Shown piece after piece: positions 1 to 6,998 of a stretch of 40,634 nt of DNA (within the stretch, counting starts at the first letter, position 1; the number at the start of each line of letters is the position of its first letter). Under the pieces are notes generated by a model. That model saw only the letters and a program-made list of their open reading frames with translations. It made no database searches and was not told the origin of the DNA. The position numbers and the translations under genes were made by a program. Source of the DNA: Alphaproteobacteria bacterium (GTDB taxonomy: Bacteria; Pseudomonadota; Alphaproteobacteria; Geminicoccales; Geminicoccaceae); NCBI GenBank assembly GCA_026990035.1, contig JALSIM010000038.1, forward strand, positions 1 through 40,634, written 5' to 3'.

Positions 1-558
1 CGCATCCGGGCGAGCCTGCCCGAGCTTCCCGACGAGAAGAAGGAACGGTTCATCCGCGAATTCGGCCTCTCCCCCTACGATGCCGGGGTGCTGGTGGCGG
101 AACGGGCCACCGCCGACTATTTCGAGAAGGTGGCGGCCGGCCGCGATGCCAAGCAGGCCGCCAACTGGGTGATCACCGAGCTGTTCGGCGCCCTCAACAG
201 GGCCGGCAAGGGCGTCGAGGACTGCCCGATCCGTCCCGAGCAGCTCGGCCGGCTGATCGATCTCCTGAACGAGAAGGTGCTCTCGGGCCGTCTCGCCAAG
301 GATGTGTTCGCCATCATGTTCGAGACCGGCGAGGATCCCGAGCGCATCGTCGAGGAGCGTGGCCTGAAGCAGGTCACCGACAGCTCGGCCATCGAGCCCA
401 TCGTCGAGAAGGTGATCGCCGACAATCCGGGACAGGTCGCAACCTATCGCAAGAACCCCAAGGTGATCGGCTGGTTCGTCGGCCAGGTGATGAAGGCCAC
501 CAAGGGCAAGGCCAACCCGCAGATGGTCCAGGAGCTCCTGAAGAAGAAGCTCAGCTAG
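1..558 (+). CDS. gatB: Aspartyl/glutamyl-tRNA amidotransferase subunit B, C-terminal part
   Basis: The reading frame is open from the first base, so the gene begins outside the window; 185 residues are present. They match the C-terminal helical and YqeY-like tRNA-binding domain of GatB, with the typical stretches around [15 protein letters not shown] and [20 protein letters not shown]. GatB is the kinase/transamidation subunit of GatCAB, which converts misacylated Glu-tRNA(Gln) or Asp-tRNA(Asn) to the amidated form in the cytosol. The last residues read KKKLS-stop. A second copy of the same 3' end, at 2444-2650, ends KRKLEG-stop. The terminus read here was therefore probably supplied by the inserted cassette that follows. 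The stop codon (556-558) overlaps the stop of the convergent cassette gene by two bases. Identity of the gene is certain; the origin of the last codons is inference. Confidence 0.95.
   Translation, partial: RIRASLPELPDEKKERFIREFGLSPYDAGVLVAERATADYFEKVAAGRDAKQAANWVITELFGALNRAGKGVEDCPIRPEQLGRLIDLLNEKVLSGRLAKDVFAIMFETGEDPERIVEERGLKQVTDSSAIEPIVEKVIADNPGQVATYRKNPKVIGWFVGQVMKATKGKANPQMVQELLKKKLS
355..543 (+). repeat. 189-bp perfect direct repeat, left copy (inside gatB)
   Basis: Bases 355-543 are identical, read base by base, to 2444-2632 in the same orientation. The repeat codes for the last 63 shared codons of gatB. Directly after it the copies diverge (AAGAAGCTCAGCTAG here, CGGAAGCTCGAGGGCTGA in the right copy). 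The repeats flank the three-gene insertion. Recombination between them would excise it and restore a single gatB. Confidence 0.95.
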
Positions 559-953
559 TAGAACTTTTGTAAATCTTTTATCACACGCCGAGCAAGAATC
601 AAGGAATGACCAGCATACACTTTCAGATCATTTTCTATTTTCAGATCAATCTGGGTTATTCTGCCGACGTAGTCGGCGTTATTTCGATATTCATTCAAAA
701 CCTCCAGACGTTGCGCTGTTGTAGCCAAACACTTCCCCTTCAAATGCTCACGGAGGCCAACATGATCGGTCCCCTTGCTTTGCGGAGCAAAGCCTAAATG
801 GGCTTCAGCTTGATCCCTAGCGTAACAAAATGCTCCGAAATACGCACGGCCGAGCGCCGCGCGGAGCAAACACTCTTTGGATAAATTATCACGAGGCTGC
901 ATGTCCTGCAGACGCTCTGCCAGCCCCACATATTCACGCCAGTCGAATGGCAT
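555..953 (-). CDS. HEPN-like domain protein (possible RNase effector), third gene of the cassette
   Basis: A 132-residue, mostly helical protein. The pattern [16 protein letters not shown] (residues 31-46) resembles the first conserved helix of HEPN/UPF0332-type domains. [14 protein letters not shown] (86-99) resembles their RNxADY helix. HEPN proteins are often RNases in toxin-antitoxin, CRISPR and anti-phage systems. The assignment rests on pattern recognition only. A canonical R-x4-6-H motif is not evident, so catalysis is unproven. The start at 953 gives a natural N-terminus (MPFDWREY); in-frame upstream starts exist at 986 (ATG) and 998 (TTG), none with a good ribosome site. The start overlaps the preceding gene by 20 bases, which suggests translational coupling. 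The stop abuts the gatB stop on the other strand. Base composition is AT-rich, unlike the host. Confidence 0.6.
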   Translation of the reverse strand: MPFDWREYVGLAERLQDMQPRDNLSKECLLRAALGRAYFGAFCYARDQAEAHLGFAPQSKGTDHVGLREHLKGKCLATTAQRLEVLNEYRNNADYVGRITQIDLKIENDLKVYAGHSLILARRVIKDLQKFY

Positions 954-1494
954 GATCCGGGCCGCCGATAATAAGGAGCCAGCCATCGTCAGGGCCAAGA
1001 CGACGTACCACTTCTTCTGAAATTTTATCTAACTGAAGTAGAAAATCCAATGAGAAATTTTTGATTTTAACAACAAGCACAGGGAATTCATCATCAAACT
1101 CGGGATTACGATTCATGCGAATCTCGAGACGGGCATCCGGCCAGCGTTCTTTTACCTCACTAACAGCCACGCGCAAGGCTTCCTTGATCATATGAAACTC
1201 TCGAAAATAGGACTCAAGGTCCTCTCTGTCCCTTGGAATAACGAGGGGCTCAAGCTCACCTCCTACTGCGTCGCCCCTCGGGAGTCTTGCTCGCATATCG
1301 AAAACGCTCGATGCGATCTGCCAGCGCCGGAAAACCCAGACTACGTTAAAAAGCTGAGATATAGAATACCCCAGGCTGGCCTCATCCAGCGTCATTGGGT
1401 GCTGTTGCTCCTCTAGGAAGAGACATGACCCCAAGGCTGTCGATGGGATTTGGATTACGTGACTGCCATGCTTGATGACAGTATCGGGGCTCAT
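934..1494 (-). CDS. Protein of unknown function, middle gene of the gatB cassette
   Basis: A 186-residue protein that I do not recognise. There is no signal peptide and no membrane segment, so it is probably cytosolic. The C-terminal third is alternating hydrophobic and acidic (around FPVLVVKIKNFSLDF and DDGWLLIIGG), as expected for a mixed alpha/beta fold. The start at 1494 is well supported: the sequence GGGAGGG lies six bases upstream, and the ATG overlaps the TGA of the TIGR04255 gene as ATGA. An in-frame ATG at 1509 would add five residues but lies upstream of the ribosome site. The gene is AT-rich (long A/T runs near 1021-1090), clearly foreign to the host. Its position between a TIGR04255 gene and a HEPN-like gene suggests that all three act together; that is inference. 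Confidence 0.8.
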   Translation of the reverse strand: MSPDTVIKHGSHVIQIPSTALGSCLFLEEQQHPMTLDEASLGYSISQLFNVVWVFRRWQIASSVFDMRARLPRGDAVGGELEPLVIPRDREDLESYFREFHMIKEALRVAVSEVKERWPDARLEIRMNRNPEFDDEFPVLVVKIKNFSLDFLLQLDKISEEVVRRLGPDDGWLLIIGGPDHAIRLA

Positions 1495-2309
1495 GCCGTT
1501 CCCTCCCATATCGGTCCGAGCGCTGAAAGCGTACTCTTTTTGAGAAGCGCAAAAAACGTTCGTTTGGAGGCATCATGCAGCGCCTCGATTTCTTCCGACA
1601 AACCGACCGGCGCCTGAGCCTCATTACCAAACTTAGTCTGAGTATCAACGTCAACGAGAAGACCCGAGTGTTGAGCCGTAGGCCCAACACTTGCTTGAGC
1701 CGGCTGAGCAATTGTCACAATCTGAACACGACCGTCTGCAAAAACATCTTCGCTTCGGAGCTGAAACGCTTGGTCACGAATGTCAATACCCTTGAGCGCG
1801 ATACGTGCTTCCAACATGTTAAGTGAAGATGATGGGCCATCGAACGCGGGAAGTATATTTACATACCTCAGTCCACATTGCTTAATTACGGACACTACTT
1901 CGTTACCTTCTACCAAACGTAAAAATGTATCGATCCGACTCTTGAACACTTCCCAGCCAGGATACGGAGGATATAAATGAAGCGAAGCCACGGTGCGGCC
2001 AAGTTGCACGAGCTGCGTCGGTACCTCGGCAGTACCGGACGCCCATACGAGACGCCTCGATGGTCGGTAGCGCAGCGCCTCAGCCTGAGCCTCAGGCACC
2101 CCTGCTGGTAGCTCCCCGGGCAACTCAGGACCGATGATATGCACTTCGCTCGGGCGTCCATCAGTAAAACGGCGAAAGAAATCCGCCGTAAGCAGCGCTG
2201 AGGCAGCTTGGATCGCCTCCGCGCGCACGTCGAAACGAACTTCGCAGATCGCTTCAACGATCGGAGATCGCTTGAGCCCTCTTGGTAGATGCTCGTGAGG
2301 TTCGCCCAT
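1491..2309 (-). CDS. TIGR04255 family protein, first gene of the gatB cassette
   Basis: A 272-residue protein with the hallmarks of the sporadically distributed TIGR04255 family. It has the N-terminal motif PIVEAICEVRF (residues 16-26), a central YPPYPGWEVF (113-122) and a GLRYVN strand (146-151). The family has no assigned biochemical role. Its scattered distribution fits horizontally moved genes. The start at 2309 places the conserved motif close to the N-terminus, as is usual. The frame stays open upstream to 2432, but those extra residues (an arginine-rich stretch) look non-coding. The gene is followed by an ATGA overlap with the next cassette gene, so the three form one operon. The ribosome site (GGGAAAG) is weak. 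The N-terminal part has higher G+C than the other two genes, so the cassette may be mosaic. Family call by pattern memory; function unknown. Confidence 0.75.
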   Translation of the reverse strand: MGEPHEHLPRGLKRSPIVEAICEVRFDVRAEAIQAASALLTADFFRRFTDGRPSEVHIIGPELPGELPAGVPEAQAEALRYRPSRRLVWASGTAEVPTQLVQLGRTVASLHLYPPYPGWEVFKSRIDTFLRLVEGNEVVSVIKQCGLRYVNILPAFDGPSSSLNMLEARIALKGIDIRDQAFQLRSEDVFADGRVQIVTIAQPAQASVGPTAQHSGLLVDVDTQTKFGNEAQAPVGLSEEIEALHDASKRTFFALLKKSTLSALGPIWEGTA

Positions 2310-2339
2310 CCGACGTTCTTTCCCAGCTTCTCCGCTTCC

Positions 2340-2368
2340 AGCGTAGTTGCAATCGGCGTATGAAGCAA
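2340..2368 (-). promoter_or_regulatory. Possible promoter of the cassette operon
   Basis: On the minus strand TTGCTT (2368-2363) and TACGCT (2345-2340) are 17 bases apart, about 30 bases upstream of the TIGR04255 start codon. The -35 is good and the -10 weak. It lies inside the cassette, so the cassette could be expressed independently of its insertion site. Confidence 0.35.
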
Positions 2369-2443
2369 TCTCGGCGTCCGCCGCAGGCGCGCTGGCTTTG
2401 ACCGACCCTCGCCTCCGCCGCCGGCGAAGCAACGCTGTCGGAA

Positions 2444-2632
2444 GAGCGTGGCCTGAAGCAGGTCACCGACAGCTCGGCCATCGAGCCCATCGTCGAGAAG
2501 GTGATCGCCGACAATCCGGGACAGGTCGCAACCTATCGCAAGAACCCCAAGGTGATCGGCTGGTTCGTCGGCCAGGTGATGAAGGCCACCAAGGGCAAGG
2601 CCAACCCGCAGATGGTCCAGGAGCTCCTGAAG
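2444..2632 (+). repeat. 189-bp perfect direct repeat, right copy
   Basis: Identical to 355-543 in direct orientation. It marks the right edge of the inserted cassette and is part of the displaced gatB 3' fragment. Confidence 0.95.
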
Positions 2633-2650
2633 CGGAAGCTCGAGGGCTGA
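2444..2650 (+). pseudogene. gatB: Displaced 3' fragment of gatB
   Basis: The frame reads the last 68 residues of GatB and stops at 2648-2650 with the terminus KRKLEG. There is no start codon or upstream gatB sequence, because the rest of the gene lies on the other side of the cassette. The fragment is followed by host-like GC-rich sequence, so this is most likely the ancestral gatB end. The sequence just before it (2410-2443) belongs to the cassette. Confidence 0.9.
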
Positions 2651-2808
2651 AGGCGGTGCCGGCGACGGGCTTCAGGCCGCCACCGGTCGGGCCGCGAGAG
2701 CTCGGCGCGAAGGGCGACAGGAGAAGCCAAGGCTCCTAAGCTCGGGCAGCGTCGGGGCCTGCGTCCGGAAACCGCTTCCAGCCCTGCCCCCGGCGCCGGA
2801 TCGCATGC

Positions 2809-4140
2809 ATGGCCAGAGCAGATACCCGCCCCTCCCCCTCGCTGCCGACGCGGCGGCCCGACAAGCTCGGCCTTCGCGAAGTCGTCGCCATGGGAATCGG
2901 TGGGATGGTCGGCGGCGGCATCTTCTCGGTGCTGGGCCTGGCCATCGCCGAGGCCGGCCATGCCGCGCCCATCGCCTTCGCGCTGGGTGGGGTGATCGCG
3001 CTCCTGACCGGTCTTTCCTATGCCCGGCTGGGCCTTCTCTTCCATCCCAGCGGCGGCAGCTTCACCTTCCTCGAACACGCCTTCACCCATCCCAACCTGG
3101 CCGCCATCGGCGGCTGGCTGCTGCTGGTCGGCTATGTCGGCACCATGGCGCTCTACGCCTTCACCTTCGGCATCTACGGCAGCGCCATGCTCGGCGGCGG
3201 TTCCGGGCCGATCCTCCACCATCTCCTGGCAACGGCGATCCTGCTCGCTTTCCTCGGTATCAACCTGAACGGCGTGCGAAGCAGCGGCACCACCGAACTG
3301 GTGATCGTCGCGGTCAAGGTGGCGATCCTGTTCCTGTTCGCCGGCATCGGCCTGTTCTTCGCCAGAGCCGACCATCTGCTGCCGCTGTTCGATCGGGGTT
3401 ATGCGGGGGTGATCATGGGCGCCGCCCTGATCTTCGTCGCCTATGAGGGCTTCGAGCTCATTCCCAATGCCATCCACGACATGGAGGATCCGCAGCGCAA
3501 CCTGACACGGGCGATCGTCTGGTCGATCCTGGTCACCATCCTGATCTATCTGCTGGTCTCCACCGTCGCCGTCGGCAATCTGACTCCCCCGGAGATCACC
3601 AAATACAAGGAATACGCGCTGGCGGTGGCGGCGCGGCCGTTTCTCGGCCAAGCCGGCTTCCTGCTGATCGGGCTGGCCGCGCTGTTCTCCACCGCCTCGG
3701 CCATCAACGCCACCCTGTTCGGCACCGCCCGTCTCGCCACGATCATGGCCAGGGACCGGGCGCTGCCGAAGATCTTCGGCCTGATGGCCCGGCACGATCA
3801 TGTTCCCTGGGTCAGCCTGACAACGATCACCATCGTGACCATGCTGTTCGTCAATTTCGCCGATCTGACGGTCATTTCTTCTTTCGCGAGCTCGACCTTT
3901 CTGCTGATCTTCGCCATCGTCAACTGGTCGGCATGGTGTCTGCGCCGTGAAACCGGTGGCAGTGGCTACGCCGCCCTGGTCGGGCTGTTCCTGTCACTGG
4001 CCTCCTGGCTGGCGCTCATGGCCTATCTGTGCAGGAACGATCCCCGCAATCTCTACTGGATCGGCGTCACCTACCTGGCGGTGGTGCTGGCCGAGCTCCT
4101 GTTCAGCGAGCGTCGCCTTCTCCGCCGCGGGCTTCGCTGA
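2809..4140 (+). CDS. APC-family amino acid permease
   Basis: A 443-residue integral membrane protein with about twelve hydrophobic segments. The first helix carries the APC consensus GIGGMVGGGIFSVLG (about residues 30-44), where substrate and ion bind between unwound helix halves. The family imports or exchanges amino acids or polyamines across the inner membrane; the substrate cannot be told from the sequence. A helix-5-like conserved block with SSGTTELVIVAVKV and a YEGFELIPNA segment in helix 6 support the family call. The ATG at 2809 is used because the preceding upstream region lacks coding character; the ribosome site is weak (GCCGGA). The gene stands alone downstream of the disrupted gatB end, with a long gap to the next gene. 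Confidence 0.88.
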   Translation: MARADTRPSPSLPTRRPDKLGLREVVAMGIGGMVGGGIFSVLGLAIAEAGHAAPIAFALGGVIALLTGLSYARLGLLFHPSGGSFTFLEHAFTHPNLAAIGGWLLLVGYVGTMALYAFTFGIYGSAMLGGGSGPILHHLLATAILLAFLGINLNGVRSSGTTELVIVAVKVAILFLFAGIGLFFARADHLLPLFDRGYAGVIMGAALIFVAYEGFELIPNAIHDMEDPQRNLTRAIVWSILVTILIYLLVSTVAVGNLTPPEITKYKEYALAVAARPFLGQAGFLLIGLAALFSTASAINATLFGTARLATIMARDRALPKIFGLMARHDHVPWVSLTTITIVTMLFVNFADLTVISSFASSTFLLIFAIVNWSAWCLRRETGGSGYAALVGLFLSLASWLALMAYLCRNDPRNLYWIGVTYLAVVLAELLFSERRLLRRGLR

Positions 4141-4209
4141 ACCGACAGGGGCCACTTCGAGACCCGATCGTTCGCGAGGGTTGTCAAAACGCTCGTATCG
4201 TGGCTTGAT

Positions 4210-4229
4210 GTACGGAATGAGAATCGTAC
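4210..4229. promoter_or_regulatory. Small inverted repeat in the 315-bp gap 4141-4455
   Basis: GTACG (4210-4214) and CGTAC (4225-4229) form an inverted repeat around an A/G-rich spacer. It could be an operator for the downstream gene. The rest of the gap 4141-4455 shows no gene; TTGTCA at 4180-4185 might be a -35 but has no convincing -10. Weak call. Confidence 0.2.
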
Positions 4230-4455
4230 CCCTCTCGAACGCGCCGGCGGTGCGGGCGGGATCACCACCTGCGGGAGTGCGGCCCTGCCAGCTACCGGAC
4301 CGCATTTTCCGTCTGAAAACAGAAAGATGGCCGTCGGTACGAGTTTCGTCACCTGTCGTGTCTCGCCCCAACGCCGTCCCGCCGCACGCCCGGTGACCGA
4401 CGGGCTGCGCGAGGCGCCGTCCGGAGTTCGATCGAAACAAGAACGATCGTGCCCA

Positions 4456-4998
4456 ATGCTGCGCTCCGCCCTCATGCTCCTTTTCTGGATCGCAGTGACC
4501 TCGTCATGGGGGAGTTATTCGATGGCTTTCACGCTGACCTCGCCGGCATTCTCGGACGGCGCCGAAATCCCCGTTCCCTACACTTGTGAAGGCGCGGACA
4601 TCTCGCCACCCCTCACCTGGAGCGACCCGCCGGAGGGCACCCGCAGCTTCGCGCTGATCGTCGAGGATCCGGATGCACCGGACCCGAAGGCCCCGCGGCT
4701 GACCTGGATCCATTGGTTGGTCTACAACATTCCCGCCGCGGTGCGCTCGCTTCCCGAGGGCGCGAGCCGCAGGAGCATGCCCGAAGGCGCACGGGAAGGT
4801 CTCAACGACTGGAAGAAGCCGGGCTACGGCGGCCCCTGCCCGCCCATCGGCCGGCACCGCTACTTCCACCGGCTGTATGCCCTCGACAGCGAGCTTCCCG
4901 ATCTCGGAGCGGCCACCCGGGACCGGCTGCTGACGGCGATGGAAGGCCATCTGCTGGGCCGGGCGGAACTCGTCGGGACGTACCGCAAGAGGCGCTGA
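4456..4998 (+). CDS. YbhB/YbcL-type (PEBP, Raf kinase inhibitor-like) protein, probably exported
   Basis: A 180-residue protein of the phosphatidylethanolamine-binding protein family. It has the bacterial PEBP blocks TCEGADISPPLTWSDPP, IVEDPDAP, WIHWLVYNIP and GRHRYFHRLYALD. Two starts are possible. ATG 4456 adds a convincing signal peptide (a short basic start, then a hydrophobic core around LMLLFWIAV), which makes it YbcL-like and periplasmic. ATG 4522 (MAFTLTSPAF) gives a cytosolic YbhB-like protein and has the better ribosome site, GGGGGAG at 4507-4513. I chose 4456 because such a signal sequence is unlikely to arise by chance in this GC-rich DNA. Family members bind small anionic ligands; the bacterial role is poorly known. 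Monocistronic. Confidence 0.85.
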   Translation: MLRSALMLLFWIAVTSSWGSYSMAFTLTSPAFSDGAEIPVPYTCEGADISPPLTWSDPPEGTRSFALIVEDPDAPDPKAPRLTWIHWLVYNIPAAVRSLPEGASRRSMPEGAREGLNDWKKPGYGGPCPPIGRHRYFHRLYALDSELPDLGAATRDRLLTAMEGHLLGRAELVGTYRKRR

Positions 4999-5050
4999 CC
5001 GGGCCGCGGCCCGCAGCGGAGCGACGGCTCTACTGCCGGCAAATATTTCC

Positions 5051-5072
5051 CCGGCGAGAAATCAATCGCCGG
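5051..5072. other. Hairpin upstream of the ior-kor cluster
   Basis: CCGGCGA (5051-5057) pairs with TCGCCGG (5066-5072) around an eight-base loop, GAAATCAA. No T-run follows on either strand, so it is not a typical intrinsic terminator. A second, perfect 14-bp palindrome lies at 5000-5013 just after the preceding gene. They may slow read-through from the upstream gene. Confidence 0.35.
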
Positions 5073-5091
5073 TAGTTGCGCCGACCTGCCA

Positions 5092-5133
5092 TTGATTTCG
5101 GTCAATTTTTTCGACCGACCGGCCGATTATGAC
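5092..5133 (+). promoter_or_regulatory. FNR/FixK-type box and -10 element of the ior-kor cluster
   Basis: TTGATTTCGGTCAA (5092-5105) matches the FNR/Anr/FixK consensus TTGAT-N4-ATCAA at nine of ten positions. Thirty bases beyond the box centre lies TATGAC (5128-5133), a fair -10 hexamer. This is the spacing of a class II FNR-activated promoter and predicts a start of transcription near 5140. Activation under low oxygen would suit the oxygen-sensitive iron-sulfur enzymes encoded downstream. The fit is visible in the sequence; the regulator is inferred. Confidence 0.5.
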
Positions 5134-5194
5134 TGGTCCACCCGACAGGGAAGCCCTTCGGGCCACAACCGCAGAAGAAGGACAAGAACGAGCC

Positions 5195-6994
5195 GTGGGA
5201 TCCGTCGAGCCGTTGATGGGCAACGAGGCCATCGCACGGGGGGCGTGGGAGGCCGGAATCGGGGTGGCCGTGGCCTATCCGGGCACGCCGTCCACCGAAA
5301 TCGTCGAGAGTCTCGGAAGATACCCCTCCGGGGATCTGCGGGCCGAATGGGCGGCCAACGAGAAGACCGCCTTCGACATCGCCACCGGCGCCTCCTTCGC
5401 CGGCCGCCGGGCGCTCTGCGCGATGAAGCATGTCGGGCTCAATGTCGCCTCCGATTCGCTGATGTCCCTCACCTATCTCGGTGTCAACGCCGGTCTGGTG
5501 GTGGCCGTCGCCGACGATCCCGGCATGCATTCCTCCCAGAACGAGCAGGACACCCGGATCTTCGCCCGCTTCGCCTGCGTGCCGGTGCTCGAGCCGGCCG
5601 ACGCCCAGGAAGCCCTCGACTATACCCGGATCGCCTTCGAGATTTCCGAGGAGTTCGCGACGCCGGTGATCCTGCGCTCGACCACCAGGCTTTCCCACAC
5701 CCGCTCGCCGGTGCATCTCGGCTCCCGCATCCGGCCCCGGGAGCGCCGGTTCCCCGAGAATCCGCTGCGCACGGTCACCCTGCCCGCCCATGCCCGGGCC
5801 AACCGGCCCGAGGTGCTCGCCCGCGAGGCGAAGATCGGTGCCTGGTTCGACGAATCGGCGCTCACCCGCATCGAGCCCGGCGATCCGGAGCTGGGCGTGA
5901 TCACCGTCGGTCTCGCCTACACCTACGTCAGGGAGGTGCTGCCCGCCGCCTCGATTCTCAAGCTCGCCGCCTCCTGGCCCCTGCCGAAGAAGGCGATCGC
6001 CGCGTTCGCCCGCTCCGTCGGGCGCCTGATCGTGGTCGAGGAGCTGGAGCCGCTGATCGAGGAGCAGCTCCGGGTCATGGGCTTCGAGGTCGAGGGCAAG
6101 GTCTTCTTCCCGCGGGCCGGGGAACTCTCGCCCGAAATCCTGCGGCGGGGTTTCGAGAAGGCCGGCGTCCTGGAGCCGGCGGCCCGCCGGGCCGGGCTTT
6201 CGGCGGAGAGCATTCCACGGCCACCGCTGCTCTGTGCCGGCTGCCCGCACATGTCGAGCTACATGGCCCTGCGGGCGGTGAACGCGCGGGTCTGCGGCGA
6301 TATCGGCTGCTACACCCTGGCGGCCATCGAGCCGCTCGCGGCCATCGACACCTGCGTCTCCATGGGGGCCAGCATCGGCAACGCCGTCGGTCTCGCCCTG
6401 GCCGGCACCGAGAAACGGCCCATCGTCGCGACCATCGGCGATTCGACCTTCCTGCATTCGGGCCTCCCGCCGCTGATCGACGCCGTCTACATGGGCGCCG
6501 ACATCACCGTCCTCATTCTCGACAACCAGATCACGGCGATGACCGGCGGCCAGCACCACGCGGGAACCGGCAGGAGCCTTCGCGGCGAGCCCCGCCCGCG
6601 GGTCGATTTCGCCGCCCTGTGCCGATCGCTCGGGGTCCGCTGGGTACGCACCGTCGATTCCTACGACATGGGCACCCTCTACCAGACGGTGCGGGAAGCC
6701 GCCGAATACAAGGGCGTCTCGGTGATCGTCGCCAACCGGCCCTGCGTGCTCGATCCGGTGCGCATCCGCGGCGTGCCGCTGGAGGTCGATGCCGAGACCT
6801 GTGTCGCCTGCCAGATGTGCATGAACCTCGGCTGCCCGGCCATTTCCTGGGACGAGGCGATGTACGACGGACATCACAAGGTGAAGATCGACGCCGCCCT
6901 TTGCATCGGCTGCACCCTCTGCGCCCAGATCTGCCCCTCCAACTGCATCCGCGCCCCGGCGTCGAGCGACGTCGAGCCCGTGGGCGCCGCCTGA
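5195..6994 (+). CDS. iorA: Indolepyruvate:ferredoxin oxidoreductase, alpha subunit
   Basis: IorA forms with IorB a thiamine-diphosphate, iron-sulfur enzyme that oxidatively decarboxylates aryl pyruvates to aryl-acetyl-CoA and reduces ferredoxin. The N-terminal pyrimidine-binding domain shows LMGNEAIARGAWEAG and YPGTPSTEI. The TPP-binding domain has CAGCPHM, CGDIGCYTL and the GDS...LDN motif (from about residue 415). Two [4Fe-4S] motifs lie at the C-terminus (CVACQMCMNLGCP and CIGCTLCAQICPSNC). Start: ATG 5129 has no ribosome site and would lie before the predicted transcription start. GTG 5195 (599 residues) is preceded by AGAAGAAGGA. ATG 5216 is a third option. First gene of a five-gene cluster, with iorB four bases downstream. 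Family identity is firm; the start is uncertain. Confidence 0.93.
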   Translation: MGSVEPLMGNEAIARGAWEAGIGVAVAYPGTPSTEIVESLGRYPSGDLRAEWAANEKTAFDIATGASFAGRRALCAMKHVGLNVASDSLMSLTYLGVNAGLVVAVADDPGMHSSQNEQDTRIFARFACVPVLEPADAQEALDYTRIAFEISEEFATPVILRSTTRLSHTRSPVHLGSRIRPRERRFPENPLRTVTLPAHARANRPEVLAREAKIGAWFDESALTRIEPGDPELGVITVGLAYTYVREVLPAASILKLAASWPLPKKAIAAFARSVGRLIVVEELEPLIEEQLRVMGFEVEGKVFFPRAGELSPEILRRGFEKAGVLEPAARRAGLSAESIPRPPLLCAGCPHMSSYMALRAVNARVCGDIGCYTLAAIEPLAAIDTCVSMGASIGNAVGLALAGTEKRPIVATIGDSTFLHSGLPPLIDAVYMGADITVLILDNQITAMTGGQHHAGTGRSLRGEPRPRVDFAALCRSLGVRWVRTVDSYDMGTLYQTVREAAEYKGVSVIVANRPCVLDPVRIRGVPLEVDAETCVACQMCMNLGCPAISWDEAMYDGHHKVKIDAALCIGCTLCAQICPSNCIRAPASSDVEPVGAA

Positions 6995-6998
6995 CATC

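Larger units (their letters stand above)
544..2443. mobile_element. Recombinase-less three-gene cassette inserted at the 3' end of gatB
   Basis: A 1.9-kb block lies between two copies of the gatB 3' end. Its leftmost part (about 560-1900) is clearly AT-richer than the host, with stretches near 1021-1090 dominated by A and T. It holds three overlapping minus-strand genes (TIGR04255 family, unknown, HEPN-like) convergent to gatB. It has no integrase, transposase or terminal inverted repeats. The left end supplies a replacement gatB stop region, and the original terminus was pushed to 2444-2650. This resembles elements that rebuild the 3' end of their target gene, but the duplicated segment is much longer than a usual integrase core site. 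Homologous recombination of a circular intermediate carrying a gatB end would explain it. Boundaries are set by where the repeats stop matching; the mechanism is inference. Confidence 0.8.
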
